A DNA stretch of 64,000 nucleotides from Puccinellia tenuiflora (Eukaryota > Streptophyta > Magnoliopsida > Poales > Poaceae), in contig QRDG01000414.1 of assembly GCA_012064385.1 (NCBI GenBank), positions 643,178-707,177 on the forward strand, read 5' to 3'. This document shows positions 42,526 to 53,350 of this stretch, in pieces. The translations under genes were made by a program, and so were the position numbers. The stretch's first letter is position 1. The number at the start of each line of letters is the position of its first letter. The notes below the pieces were generated by a model. That model searched no databases. It saw only the letters and a list, made by a program, of their open reading frames with translations, and had not been told where the DNA came from.

Positions 42526-42643
42526 CTCCCTCCGTTTAAAAAAAGACGTCATAAGCTTGTCTAAATTCTGATGTATCTAGACATGATTTAGTGTATAGAT
42601 ACATCCAAATTTAGACAAATCTATGACATCCTTTTTAGGACAG
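42526..42643. mobile_element. Stowaway-like MITE, degraded right end
   Basis: TA followed by CTCCCTCCGTTTAAAAAAAG begins the element. Internal arms CTAAATTCTGATGTATCTAG and GATACATCCAAATTTAGAC form the usual hairpin. The right end (CATCCTTTTTAGGACAGTGC) lacks the GGGAGTA terminus. Confidence 0.75.
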
Positions 42644-42789
42644 TGCGTTTATTTTCTGAATAAAAATTTCAAATTGCATAACTCATGCTACAAACAAACA
42701 CTACCAGAATCTTCTGGGTCAACGAAAGGTATGTTCTCTGTGTGGTGTGTGCCAGAAGCAGACATATGGGAATATGAAATTTTCTGAAC

Positions 42790-43170
42790 CCACGGTGAAA
42801 ATAGGCAAATAGCACACCGAAAGCATGCTCTGTAACGGCAGAACCAACTGTTAGTCGAAGCTTCCTATCGTACCAGCTATTGACATGTCATAATTTTGCG
42901 AAAAAAACGGTGAAAATAGAAGAGGGGAAGCTTTGTGGGGGAACCAACTGTTAGTCGAAGGTTCTCGTGTGCCTGCTCTACACACACGAAATTTGATGGG
43001 TGTCATAATTTTTCGCACAGTGAAAGTAGCACACGTGAAGCACCAGGTGTTAGTCCAAGCTTCCCGTACTGGCTAAAACCCGCAAACTTTGACAGCGTGT
43101 CTTAATTTTGCCCACAGTGAAAATAGCACACGGGAAGCGTGCCAACTGTTAGTTGAGGCTTCGTGTGTGC
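42790..43170. repeat. About 100-bp tandem repeat, four diverged units
   Basis: AACTGTTAGT-like anchors occur near 42845, 42945, 43045 and 43144, each preceded by GTGAAAATAG...ACAC and followed by CGAAGCTTCC-like text. The units are diverged and interrupted, and no coding is apparent. Confidence 0.65.
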
Positions 43171-43699
43171 CAAAAAAATTGACCATAATTTTAAACACGT
43201 ACTATCTCGTTCTGACCAAAAGAGCTCATCATGTCCATGGGCAATCCCAATATAATGGCATCACCTGTGTATAAATATGTCGACTAAGCAAAACACTGGC
43301 GTGAAAGCATAATTTTGAAAAGAGGGAGGTGCAATATCTTTTTTTCCTGATAAAGGCACATAAGTGTCCGGCTTCAAATTAATAAGCCCCATATGGCAGA
43401 GTTTTACAACATAACGTATCTTAATGTAGATACACCAATTGCATCATTCATGGTGATTTATATTTGTAAAAAAATACGGTAACACCAAGTTGAGCTCGAG
43501 CTATGCTCCCGGCTTAAATTCAAAATCTAGGTAGAAGAGCTTTGGTGAAACTGGTGCAATTGTCTGAGATAGAAATGGAAATTATCAGGGCTTTTGTGCA
43601 CTCCAAGTTGATTCGTAGAATTACCAAAGCACAAGGACCGGAAAAAGGTGAAAATGGGATGTCCTGAAATTAAAACCTAGTCAAGAACTTAATAGAATT

Positions 43700-44210
43700 A
43701 GGTGCTTGCCCTAGTTTTCATCCGCTACATCAAGGGCACCATGCAGTTTTCCCTTCAACTCCACAAGAACTCCATCCTCCTGCTCATAGCCTATTTTGAT
43801 GCCGATTGGGCTACTGTCACATTACATCACAAGTCCAACTTACTTTTTGTTTTGTCTTCCTTGGCATGAACTTAGTCTCTTAGTAATTGAAATGGCGACA
43901 CACGGTCTCCCATTCTAATACAGAAGAGGAATATGAGGTCATGGAAATCTATGTCACGGAATTTGTTGGCTTTAACAACTATTGGGGGAGTTTGTATCAG
44001 CCGACGCGGCGAGCTACTATTGTGCATTGATTGTGACAGTGTCAGCGCCACACCGCCACCAGCTCCAAATACTAATTCAAGCAAAAACATGTTAAGATTA
44101 ATCTCCATTTTATATGTGATCATGTGGCACACATAGAGGCTCAGGTTTTTCATGTACCAACAAGCTCCCAATTTACTGACATCTTCGCGAAAGGTGCATA
44201 AGCCTCACAT
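43700..44210 (+). pseudogene. Decayed Ty1/copia RNase H remnant
   Basis: Broken frames on the plus strand read RYIKGTMQFSLQLHKNS, then AYFDADWATV, NTEEEYEVME, TRRATIVHC and finally VFHVPTSSQFTDIFAKG. These are, in order, the motifs of the copia RNase H domain and polyprotein C-terminus (the usual YSDADWAG, AEAEYRA, and VP-SSQQFAD---KGL positions). Stops and frameshifts lie between them. The rest of the element is not seen. Confidence 0.75.
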
Positions 44211-44677
44211 GCATGTGCATGTTCCACCGTCACGGACTACGCGTTAGCTCCTCATCTTCCTTGTATTTATGTAACCATTCAAAGAGGAGCAGAATAAAAA
44301 AGATTACTAAACCTACTCCTTGTGTGCCACCCCACTTGTTGCAACAAAACTGCGTGGTTTAGAACGCCCCTTTACTCACTACAGGAATGGATGGCTATGC
44401 CGACGGCCATTTGCCGTCGGCATAGCTTATGCCGACGGCTTGCCGTTGGCGTATGGCCGTCGGCGTAGTACCCCGTAGGCATAGGTAAAAATACCGTCGG
44501 CATAGCCCGCTTAGGTTTTCCAATTATTTTTAATTCTTGAATTTTTTTTGAACTTTTTTTTTGAACTTTTTTGAACTTTTTTAATTCTTTTTATTTGTTT
44601 TTCGAAATTTCCGACTTAGTCACATACTTAATCTTTAATTGCACACTTAATTATAGGTTTAAGTACATACCCTGGTC

Positions 44678-44733
44678 AAACTTCCCATTCGGTCACCCAT
44701 CCTCCAGCCCGAGCACGCTTAACTTTTGAGTTC
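44678..44733 (-). repeat. 5S-rRNA-like segment inside the 3.26-kb element
   Basis: On the minus strand: GAACTCAAAAGTTAAGCGTG, CTCGGGCTGGAG, GATGGGTGACCGAATGGGAA. Plant 5S rRNA has GAACTCCGAAGTTAAGCGTG, CTTGGGC and GGATGGGTGACCTCCTGGGA at the corresponding places, the region of the RNA polymerase III internal promoter (A box and C box). Confidence 0.7.
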
Positions 44734-45229
44734 CTATCAAATTAGCTTCCAAATGAGAAATTAAAACTTACTGATATTAGTACCCTGTCAATCATATTAA
44801 CCCCTCGGTTATGATGTTACACTTTTCATTGTTTAAATTTTAAAAATTTTGTTTGAGTAAACTAACAATGATTATGTAATAGTATATTTTGAATAAATAA
44901 CAATAAAATGAATTTTACTTTATTTTTTTTCTTTTTCATTTAATATGGAATAATTCATATTTTTAAATCCGTAAATCAAAATTTGACAAATAAAATACCT
45001 AAATCGATTAGAAAAATGAGAGGAATCCAAATATGACATCCATATCATCTTTTGCATCACAAAAACCTTGATAGTTTTAGAAAATTAGGAAATTACTCAA
45101 AAAATGAAATCCTTTGGCATGGAGTCCTTTTATGTGTACTAGTTGCTAGCAACAATGATAAACTTGATTTTTTGCAAACATTTTAAAAAATGCTTCACAA
45201 AAAGGTCTATCATCTATAGACATGTATAG

Positions 45230-47045
45230 GTTTCGCGCCAAATGACCAAGTTATGGTCATCCCCGTGCCATAGTTACGGTTAGGTTTAGGTTTATCGTTA
45301 GGGTTTACGGTCTCGTTTTCGGGCTAGGGTTATACATAACTAATTCAAAAAAAAATCAAAAAAATGGAAAACCTTCATATGGCATCCTTTTATGTGACCT
45401 ACCGCTGGAAAAATTATAAACATGAGTTATGGAGGTTTTTATAAAAAAACCTTCACAGAAATGAGTTACGAGGAACAAAGATGTATGGTTTTCGAGTGAA
45501 ATTAGTTAGGGTATGACATTTAACATTGCAAAAAATGTCGGAATGAGGCAATATTTGACATACTGGTGTATCTTGGTTGTAGAATAGTATTGACTAAGGG
45601 GTTTAGGATTTTCGTTAAATAAAAAACCCATTTTTCATTTTTTTAGTGAAAAAACAGGCTTTTTTGTGAAGCAGCTACCAAAACGGCTCACCGAAAGAGA
45701 AACATCCAAATAGATAGAAAGTAGTAGACCATCTTATAAGTGTATTTAACACTGGGTTTGGATATAAAAACATACTTAGGTATTTCAAACATTTCAGATA
45801 AGTTCCTGCCGATTTCGTTGGAAGTTGGTCTGATTTGAACCACGGGTGCCACATAGTTTGGTCATGATTTTTTGAAAAAATCACTTTTCGATCCACAATA
45901 TATACTTTCTTTAGAGATATTTGACGGTTTTTGCTGGATCGAAGTTACGGTTAGGTTTAGATTTATCATTAGGGTTTACGGTCTCGGTTTCGGGCTAGGC
46001 TTAGACCGAACTAATTCAAAAAAATCAAAAAAATGGAAAACCTTCATATGGCATCCTTTTATGTGACATACCACCTGGAAATAATTATAAACATGAGTAA
46101 GGAGGTTTTTATTAAAAAAATGTTCACATAAATGAGCTACGGGTATAAAGATGTATGGTTTTCGACTGAAATGAGCTAGGGTATGACATTTAACATAGAG
46201 AAAAATGTCTGAATGAGGAAATATTAGACACACTGTTGTATCTTGGTTGTAGAATAGTATTGACTAAGGGATTTAGGGTTTTCGTTGAATAAAAAACCTA
46301 TTTTCATTTTTTAGTGTCAAAACAGACTTTTTTTGTGAAGCAGCTACCAAAACGGCTCACTGAAAGAGGAACATCCAAATAGATAGAAAATAGTCAACCA
46401 CCTTATAAGTGCATTTAACTCTGGGTTTGGACATAAAAACATACTTAGCTATTTTTAACATTTCAGATAAGGTCCTGCCGATTTCGTTGGAAGTGGGTCT
46501 GATTTGAACTATAAGTGCCGCATAGTTTGGTCATGATTTTTTTGCAAAAATCATTTTTAGATCCATAATGTATACCTTCTTTAGAAATCTTTGATGGTTT
46601 TTGCTTGATCGAAGTTACGGTTAGGTTTAGGTTTATCGTTATGGTTTACGGTCTCGGTTTCGGGCTAGGGTTAGACATAACTAATTCAAAAAAATCAAAA
46701 AAAAATGGAAAACCTTCATATGGCATCCTTTTATGTGACCTACCACCTGGAAAAAATTATAAATGAGGTACGAGGTACAAAGATGTATGGTTTTCGACTG
46801 AAATGAGCTAGGGTATGACATTTAACATAGCAAATGTCGAAATGAGGCAATATTTGACACACTGGTGTATCTTGGTTGTAGAATAGTGTTGACTAAGGGG
46901 TTTAGGGTTTTCGTTGAATAAAAAACCCATTTTTCATTTTTTTAGTGTCAAAACAGGCTTTTTTTGTGAAGCAGCTACCAAAACGGCTCACCGAAAGAGG
47001 AACATCCAAATAGATAGAAAATAGTAGACCACAAGTGCATTGTTC
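45230..47045. repeat. 670-bp tandem repeat, about 2.7 units
   Basis: GTTACGGTTAGGTTTA occurs at 45273, 45944 and 46614, spacings of 671 and 670. Flanking text such as GGAAAACCTTCATATGGCAT, GTATGACATTTAACAT and GAAGCAGCTACCAAAACGGC repeats in register. The TTAGGGTTT strings within it are part of the unit and not telomeric arrays. Confidence 0.85.
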
Positions 47046-47636
47046 AGGTTCCAAAAATAATTTCCAAAATATTTTCATAAATATTATTTTCCATTTTTAA
47101 GTGCCAAAAATGACTTTTTAAGTAACCAAGTACCAAAAATATGTTGCAAAATGACACCCATTTATTTCTCACAAATAGTAGTACATATATAATGGCTAAT
47201 CCCAAGTATTAGTAATTTTCCCGCTTTCTACCTATTTTCGCCTAGTTAAATGACTTTATGTTGCTTTTCGGAAAGTAATAGAAATTTGAACTACAAATAT
47301 GTGATAGTTTGCTCTGATGATATGGATGTCATATTTGGATTCCCCTCATTTTTCTAATCAATTTAGATATTTTATTTATTAAATTTTGCTTTACGGATTT
47401 AAAGATACGAATTATTTCATATTCAATGAAAAACAGAAAAAAAAATAAAGCTATGCCGACGGCTTTGCCGTCGGCGTAGCCCTGTGAAGCTGTGCCGATG
47501 ACTTTGCCGTCGGCACAACTGCTCTACGCCGATGGCAAAGTTACGCCGACGGTCAGCTCGCCCGGTTGGCCGGCCAGGAGGCTACGCCGACGGCCCCGAC
47601 AAATTGCCGTTGGCACCTAGCCCCGTTCCTGTAGTG

Positions 47637-48040
47637 AGTCAACGGTCTTCATATTTTTTCTTAGATGAGATACACTATTTTCTTACGCTGTGGGATAGCA
47701 CAAGTATTGTACAGTACAAAAGTGAAGAGACACTTCGGATGGGCTTTCTGGACCCGTTGGCTCCTGGCCTCTCACACATGTTTAACGCTGGAACGGGCTT
47801 TCATGCCATGAGTCCTCTAGCCTAACCTGCCCAAAATGCCACAACGCCATGTACGATGAAAGAAGGTCTAACTTGCTAAAGAAGTCGAAATCACAAGGAA
47901 AATGGTTCCCTTTGCAAAGGGAACCCCGCGCGCCGTGTCATGGTGACAAGTGTTGTCTTCTCATTGCGTTGTATCCCATGGTTGTTTGCACGTCCGTCAA
48001 GTGTAGCAATAGGAGTTCAAGTGATGAGTATGAGAGAGAA
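47637..48040. other. Intergenic spacer
   Basis: Single-copy-looking sequence between two CACTA-like elements. Nothing recognised. Confidence 0.4.
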
Positions 48041-49158
48041 CACTAGTGGAAAACTAGCCTTTAGTCCCGGGTCTAAAGGGCCTTTAGTCCCGGTTGTGCA
48101 ACCGGGACTGCGAAATTGGGACTAAAAGTCCAACCCTTTAGTCCCGGTTGTGTTACGAACCGGAACTAAAGGTCCCTCACGTGGGCGCATTTGGTTACTG
48201 GGCTGGAGGACCTTTAGTCCCGGTTGGTGCCAACCGGGACTAAAGGTCCTATTTTTTCTAAATATTTTTTTTTGAATTTTTTGAATCTTTGAATTATTTG
48301 TTAGTTTAATCTCCAATCACCCATAATATCAAGATCTCGAATCACCCCTAATATCACCGCACCGTGCATACTTGTAGTCAAACTTTCCCGATCGGTCACC
48401 CATCCTCACACTGCTCCAATCCCAGCACGCTTAACTTTTGAGTTTCTTCCCAACTAGCTTCCAAGATTGCATTGAGTACACTTCGATGGCACATGATATT
48501 ATTTTTTGAATTCCAAACCTATATTAACATAAACAACAATGATTAATTAATACTAATCTTTATGCAGAAATCAATTATTAATTTCAAAAAAAAATTGAAT
48601 TTCCGGCAAAAACTTAAATCTTCCTACTTTCATAGTTCCCTTTGGTATTTTGAAAATCTAAAAAAATCCCAAACAGATGCGGATTTTCGCGCTGAACGTT
48701 TTGATATATTAAACAATTTTTTCCGACTTCGTACGCAAAAGTTATTGCCATTTTACTGAGAATTTGCAAAAAAAATCAAAATTCAAAGTTTTCAATTTTC
48801 CCTAAAAGTAGGTTGCGTGAGGTACAGGCATGTCAAAAGATTTTTAAATTTGAAGTTTTTATCATTTTCGTTTATTTGTTTTGGACGTTTTTGCCGCGCA
48901 TGAGAGGCAAAAATTCTAAAAAAAACTTCAAAAACCTTTAGTCTGGGTTGGTGGCTCCAACCGGAACTAAAGGGCTATCTTCAGTCCAGGTTGGAGATAC
49001 CAACCGGAACTAAAGGTTCCGTTTGAACTGGGACTAAAGGTGTGCGACCGCTCTAGCCATTTAAACCGGGACTAATGCTCCCGTTAGTCCTGGTTTGTAA
49101 GGAGACCGGGACTAAAGGTCGCAGGGCCTCTGGATGAAAGGTCCGTTTTCTACTAGTG
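48041..49158. mobile_element. Non-autonomous CACTA miniature element, 1.12 kb
   Basis: The left end CACTAGTGGAAAAC and right end GTTTTCTACTAGTG are inverse but for one base. The 3-bp duplication GAA flanks it at 48038-48040 and 49159-49161. Subterminal TTTAGTCCCGGTTG...CAACCGGGACTAAAGG palindromes lie at both ends. It carries a 5S-like segment and no genes. It has the same CACTAGT-type termini as the 14-kb element, so that transposase family could have moved it. Confidence 0.9.
48380..48444 (-). repeat. 5S-rRNA-like segment inside the 1.12-kb CACTA element
   Basis: On the minus strand: AACTCAAAAGTTAAGCGTGC, TGGGATTGGAGCAGTG, GAGGATGGGTGACCGATCGG, then GAAAGTTTG. The A-box and C-box portions of 5S rRNA are conserved and the intervening loop differs. 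Confidence 0.7.
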
Positions 49159-49339
49159 GAAAATGATACGGGAGGTGGGAGGACACTTTTCCCATTTTAT
49201 TTTTCAAAATCAAAATTTCAAAACGAAATATCCCGAGAACCGTTTATCTAAATAATGAACCGTTTTCACTTTTCAGCTCTTTGCGTCGAGATTTTCAAAA
49301 CTAGATCTCATATTGATAGGTTGTGACGAACTTTTTTTT

Positions 49340-49700
49340 ATTCCCGGTTCTGTATATCTTATACATATTGTTCTGTTTACTTTATACTCCCACTTCTGTG
49401 TACTTTGTACTTCATGTTTTGTATATTTCGTGCTTTGTTTTCTATGTACTTGTATTACCCGTATCATTGTACTTTGTACTTCGTATTATGTGTACTTTGT
49501 ACTCCCTGTTCTGTGTACTTTATACATCTTTTATGTGTTCTGTACTCCTAGTGTTGTGTACTTTCTACACCTTCTTTCTGTTTAGTTTGTATTTCCGTTC
49601 TGTGTAGTTTATACACCATCCTCTGTGCGTTTCATACTATTATTTTTATATAATTTGTACATCGTATTATGTGTAATTTGTACTCCGTACTATGTGTCCG
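49340..49700. repeat. Degenerate short-period TGTACTTTGTACT repeat
   Basis: Units of roughly 20-25 bases built on TCTGTGTACTTTGTACTTC recur with many changes. The hydrophobic-looking translations (LYILYILFCLLY) are a by-product of the repeat. Confidence 0.65.
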
Positions 49701-49875
49701 GCGTACAACCATACAAATACGTGGCAGGCGCACTCGTACGCGGACGAACTGATGTACACCACAAGCGTGTGGATGCGGGGGCTTCTCCTACGCGTACGGC
49801 TAGCACGTTGCTGCATACGTTCGCGGACATGCTTCGTATGCGGTGCCACGGGGGGCTTCGTACACGGGGACTTCT

Positions 49876-50769
49876 TTTTTTTTTTTTGCATGGTAATATG
49901 ATTCTCATTGATAAATAAAAGACAAGATACAAAGTACGTATACACCGATCTTACAAATCCGGGAAGATAGGATAAACCTATGTGACAAACCAACGCCTAT
50001 CCATCTTCTTCGGCACCACCGTAGCAGCCACCAAGAAAAAAAATAGACAGATCACTTCTTCACCCAGGCTCGACGCGGCTCCATTGCTGATCATCAGCTT
50101 TGACCTCCAATGTAGTTTGCCATAGGACAAACCATTGCCGTTGAAAGAAACAGACCGGGGCAGCATCTTCCCGGACACGCCATCGAACTTCAGCACTGGC
50201 ACCCACGCTCGACGATGTCGGAGTAGAGAACCAGAACCATCAGCCTTCAACCACGAACCCACCACAAGGTGCACCATATTCCAGCTGTCACCAGTGCAGA
50301 CCACCGTCTGCACGTACTCCTGGACGAATCCTCTCTGCTCCACCTTGGCGCCGGAGACAACGCCGCAGCAACGGGGACAGAGCAGGAGGAAAAAACCATC
50401 TAATGGAGTCATCGCCGCCGCCTCGCCGACACCATCCATGAACCCTAAAGCCACCGATCTGAAAGATCGGCAAGCACACAGTGCCACCAACTCCGAGACG
50501 CCGCCATGAAGGACAACGCCGGTGTGGGAGAAGAGTTGAGGCAGATTTATTTGCCCGGGCGCCGCTCCCACCACCCCAACGACGCGCCATGCCAGAGAAC
50601 TCCTAGCCCTAAGTACTATGCAAAAAACGGGGTCCCCCTTCCTCCTGCCGCGGGAGCGGCAAGCAGAAGGAGAGGGGCCCATCACAATCGCCGGAGATTG
50701 GAGCAGTAAAAAGCTTTTCCGCCGCCGCCGCCTGGGAGACGCGGAAGACCTAGGATCCCCACGCACTGA
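49876..50769 (-). mobile_element. Retroposed insertion with 16-bp target duplication
   Basis: GTACACGGGGACTTCT occurs at 49860-49875 and again at 50770-50785. The segment between them begins (plus strand) with a run of T, i.e. a poly(A) tail on the minus strand, preceded there by TTTATTTATCAATGAGAATC. The far end is GC-rich (GGCGGCGGCGG). These are the signs of target-primed reverse transcription of a polyadenylated RNA. A frame stays open on the minus strand (from an ATG near 50688 to 49978) without a recognisable domain, so the parent is probably a LINE-derived or other non-autonomous retroposon rather than a host mRNA. Confidence 0.8.
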
Positions 50770-50785
50770 GTACACGGGGACTTCT

Positions 50786-51389
50786 CGCGCGTGTGTTAGA
50801 ACGTGCAGCGCGTTTGCTGCTGCCGCCACGGGCGTACATACGGTCGCTTTTCGCTGACAATTTTCCCTTTCTGAAGGGTTCCTTTTTGTTAATGGCACAA
50901 AGTCGCCCCAGCTGCACAATGTGTTAAAAATTGTGTGCACAATTTCTGATCTAAATTGTCACAGGAGGTAATCGCTACTAAATTGTTTTTGCCCAGCAGT
51001 CTGTGCAGCGAACAAGGTTCAGAGTAGCTCCGCCCCTAGCAATCTCATGCCTGGAATGGTGCATCCGTACTACTGCTGTAGTGCATTACCTCTATTAACT
51101 CTGCTGGTTCAACGCTGACTTTCTTGACTGGAGAGTCACAAGCAAATGTCAGTTAGGTTACACCATCTAGATAAGGTGTGAGGCTGACAAACCAATCTGC
51201 TGGTTGTTCCCAAAGCCTCACATCCCCATCCACTGATCTGCCGGCACATACGCAGAGTAATTGGTTAGCATTCTACTAATGGAATAGAATTGTTACAATG
51301 GCAAACTTCTTGAGAATGACTAGCTAGTCGGAGTTATCCTCGCACAGTCTTTCCTGCTAAATCTATTCTTCACGACTTTGGTGCCTTCA
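50786..51389. other. Intergenic spacer
   Basis: No gene or repeat boundary recognised. Confidence 0.4.
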
Positions 51390-52066
51390 CTAGACGTATT
51401 TGGCCTCTCGTGTCGCCTCCGCTTGGGCGACACCAGAGGCACCCATCCAACCCTAGCCGCCACACCCCTCCGGCCGTCCGCCGGCCGCTGCCGCCGCCGG
51501 CGCCGGTGGCGGTGGCGGCGCCCGTCTCGCCAAACGGCAGAGGGCAAAGGAGGCATGCAGCGGCGACGAGGCGGAGCAGCGACCTCGTGGCGGCGGACGC
51601 GTGCGGTTGGCGGCTTGTGGAGGAGCAGGTGCCGTGGTGGCGGCGCTGAGGCGCGGATCCGAGGATCTCCTCGGCGGCGCTGACGCGTAGCTGCCATGGC
51701 GGGCGGCGGCTGCAGCGGGCCTCGGTCGATCTGATCTGGGGCTGTGGCGGCGGCTGTGTGCTTGGTCCTGGCGGGCTGCTTCGGCGACGGGCAGGACCAT
51801 CTTCTCCTCTACTTCCGGCTGGTCGCGTGGGGGCTGCTGGCTTGGATTGAATAATGGCGGCGGTTCTAGGATTTCTCTCACACCAAGACGAAGATCTGTC
51901 TGATGCTTGTCCCCATCGATCTGGTGGAAGTGTCGTGTTCCGGAAGGCTCCGACGACGCTCCATTGGGCGATTCATGCCTGGAGATTGCTGGATCGGGTG
52001 GTATTCGGTCGTGCGTACCCATGTTGTTCTCTGACCGTTTGATTTCAGAGGGGAGCGCTTCGAAGC
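51390..52066 (+). mobile_element. Retroposon-like repeat, copy B, left part
   Basis: The GC-rich 5' tract and the block AATAATGGCGGCGGTTCTAG match copy A (1060-2042), including CACCAAGACGAAG and CCGGAAGGCTCCG. It is cut at 52066 by the long LTR-like insertion and continues at 58366. No coding domain. Confidence 0.6.
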
Positions 52067-53159
52067 TGTAATACCCAGTAGTTTAGAGAGTAGAAAGGGT
52101 AGATTTAGAATTTGTGCAGTCGCATAGCATGCATCTGAAAATGCAGGAAAATTTCGCGCTTTTGAAATAAAGAATATAAAGTGATCGATGTTTCGCTCGA
52201 CTCGATGAATTAGGGATTAGATCATCATGTCAAGTGCAATAAACTTCGAGATGACCTTTATACCAAATTAACTGAAATCACAATCACAATAAATTAGTTA
52301 TCACTCGACAGACTAATTGGTCAAATTAGTCGATTGTCGAGGTGCGAGGATATTAGACATGATCTTCCCCAATTCCCGACACTTTGGATCACAATTCTCA
52401 AATATGATAATATATTATTTACATTAAATACAAAACACAAGTATCAAGATATCATTCCATATCTATGACTATTCCATCACACCCTTCACATTCATATATT
52501 TATTCCAAAAATCACTTCCACATTCACCCATGATCTCAAGTATCCTTATACCACCATATCATCAAATCATACATACATGATATCAACAAATCATTCTTAC
52601 ACAAATTTCATATACAATTTGACATGACCTATACTAATTTCCAACACTTTTGAACACAAATCTATAATACAACATTAATATCACTCAAATAGGAAATTTA
52701 ACACAACCATACGATTAATACATCAAAGTTCACATATCCTTGGTCACACGAGAATATAATCCATCCATTCCTCATCACATACAAATCATACTATCATCTC
52801 ATCTACACTCATCTCAAGTTACAAATCCCTTATACAATCCAAAAATTCAAAGTCCCAAAGTTTAAGTGATACAACAAATTCAACTGGGGTTATATACAAA
52901 CTTTACAAGTTCCAATTGAAAGAATAATAAATATTACAAACATTTCCCGAATATGCACATATCTTAAAACGAGTAAAAGAAGTTTACAATTAATCAAAAG
53001 AATTCTTAAAATAAGATCAACTTGATCTTCATCTATATCTTGGTCTTCCAATCATCTTATTCTTTCCTATCTTCTTATTCTTCATTTCCTGCAAAGCAAA
53101 TAATACAAGAAGAAAGAAAGGAAGAAAAATCCAACCATATGATCATCACCACTATTCAA

Positions 53160-53350
53160 AAGTTTTGTGTTATGTAAAGAGTAGTTTGGAGGCAAGACTT
53201 GATCAATCTTGTCAACCAATTCTTTTTGCATACATAAGACAATTGGATGTCTTATTAAACCACTTGAATTCAAAATCTTTGTGTCATGTAAAGGCATTTG
53301 GTAACAAGACTAGCTACCTTGTTAACCAATTTCTTTTTCATACATGAAGC
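53160..53350. repeat. Imperfect duplication inside the LTR-like sequence
   Basis: TTTTGTGTTATGTAAAG...CAACCAATTCTTTTTGCATA is repeated about 120 bases later as TTTGTGTCATGTAAAGG...TAACCAATTTCTTTTTCATA. Confidence 0.6.

Larger units (their letters stand above)
44377..47636. mobile_element. Non-autonomous CACTA-like element, 3.26 kb
   Basis: The termini are CACTACAGGAA and TTCCTGTAGTG. Subterminal GCCGACGGC / GCCGTCGGC motifs occur at both ends (44395-44510 and 47455-47610). The flanks are ACT on the left and AGT on the right, so the inverted repeat extends to ACTCACTACAGGAA and no clean 3-bp direct duplication is seen. The interior has no coding capacity. It holds a 5S-rRNA-like segment and a 670-bp tandem repeat. 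Confidence 0.8.

Noticed and set aside
44678..44733. A 5S rRNA gene
   Set aside because: Only the internal promoter half is similar; the first about 40 bases and the 3' stem of 5S rRNA are missing.
45290..46650. TTAGGGTTT strings as interstitial telomere repeats
   Set aside because: They are single occurrences within each 670-bp tandem unit, not arrays of the 7-base plant telomere repeat.
49978..50940. 320-codon minus-strand frame as a host gene
   Set aside because: Its first part lies outside the retroposed insertion and the frame crosses the 16-bp duplication, so it cannot be one real gene.
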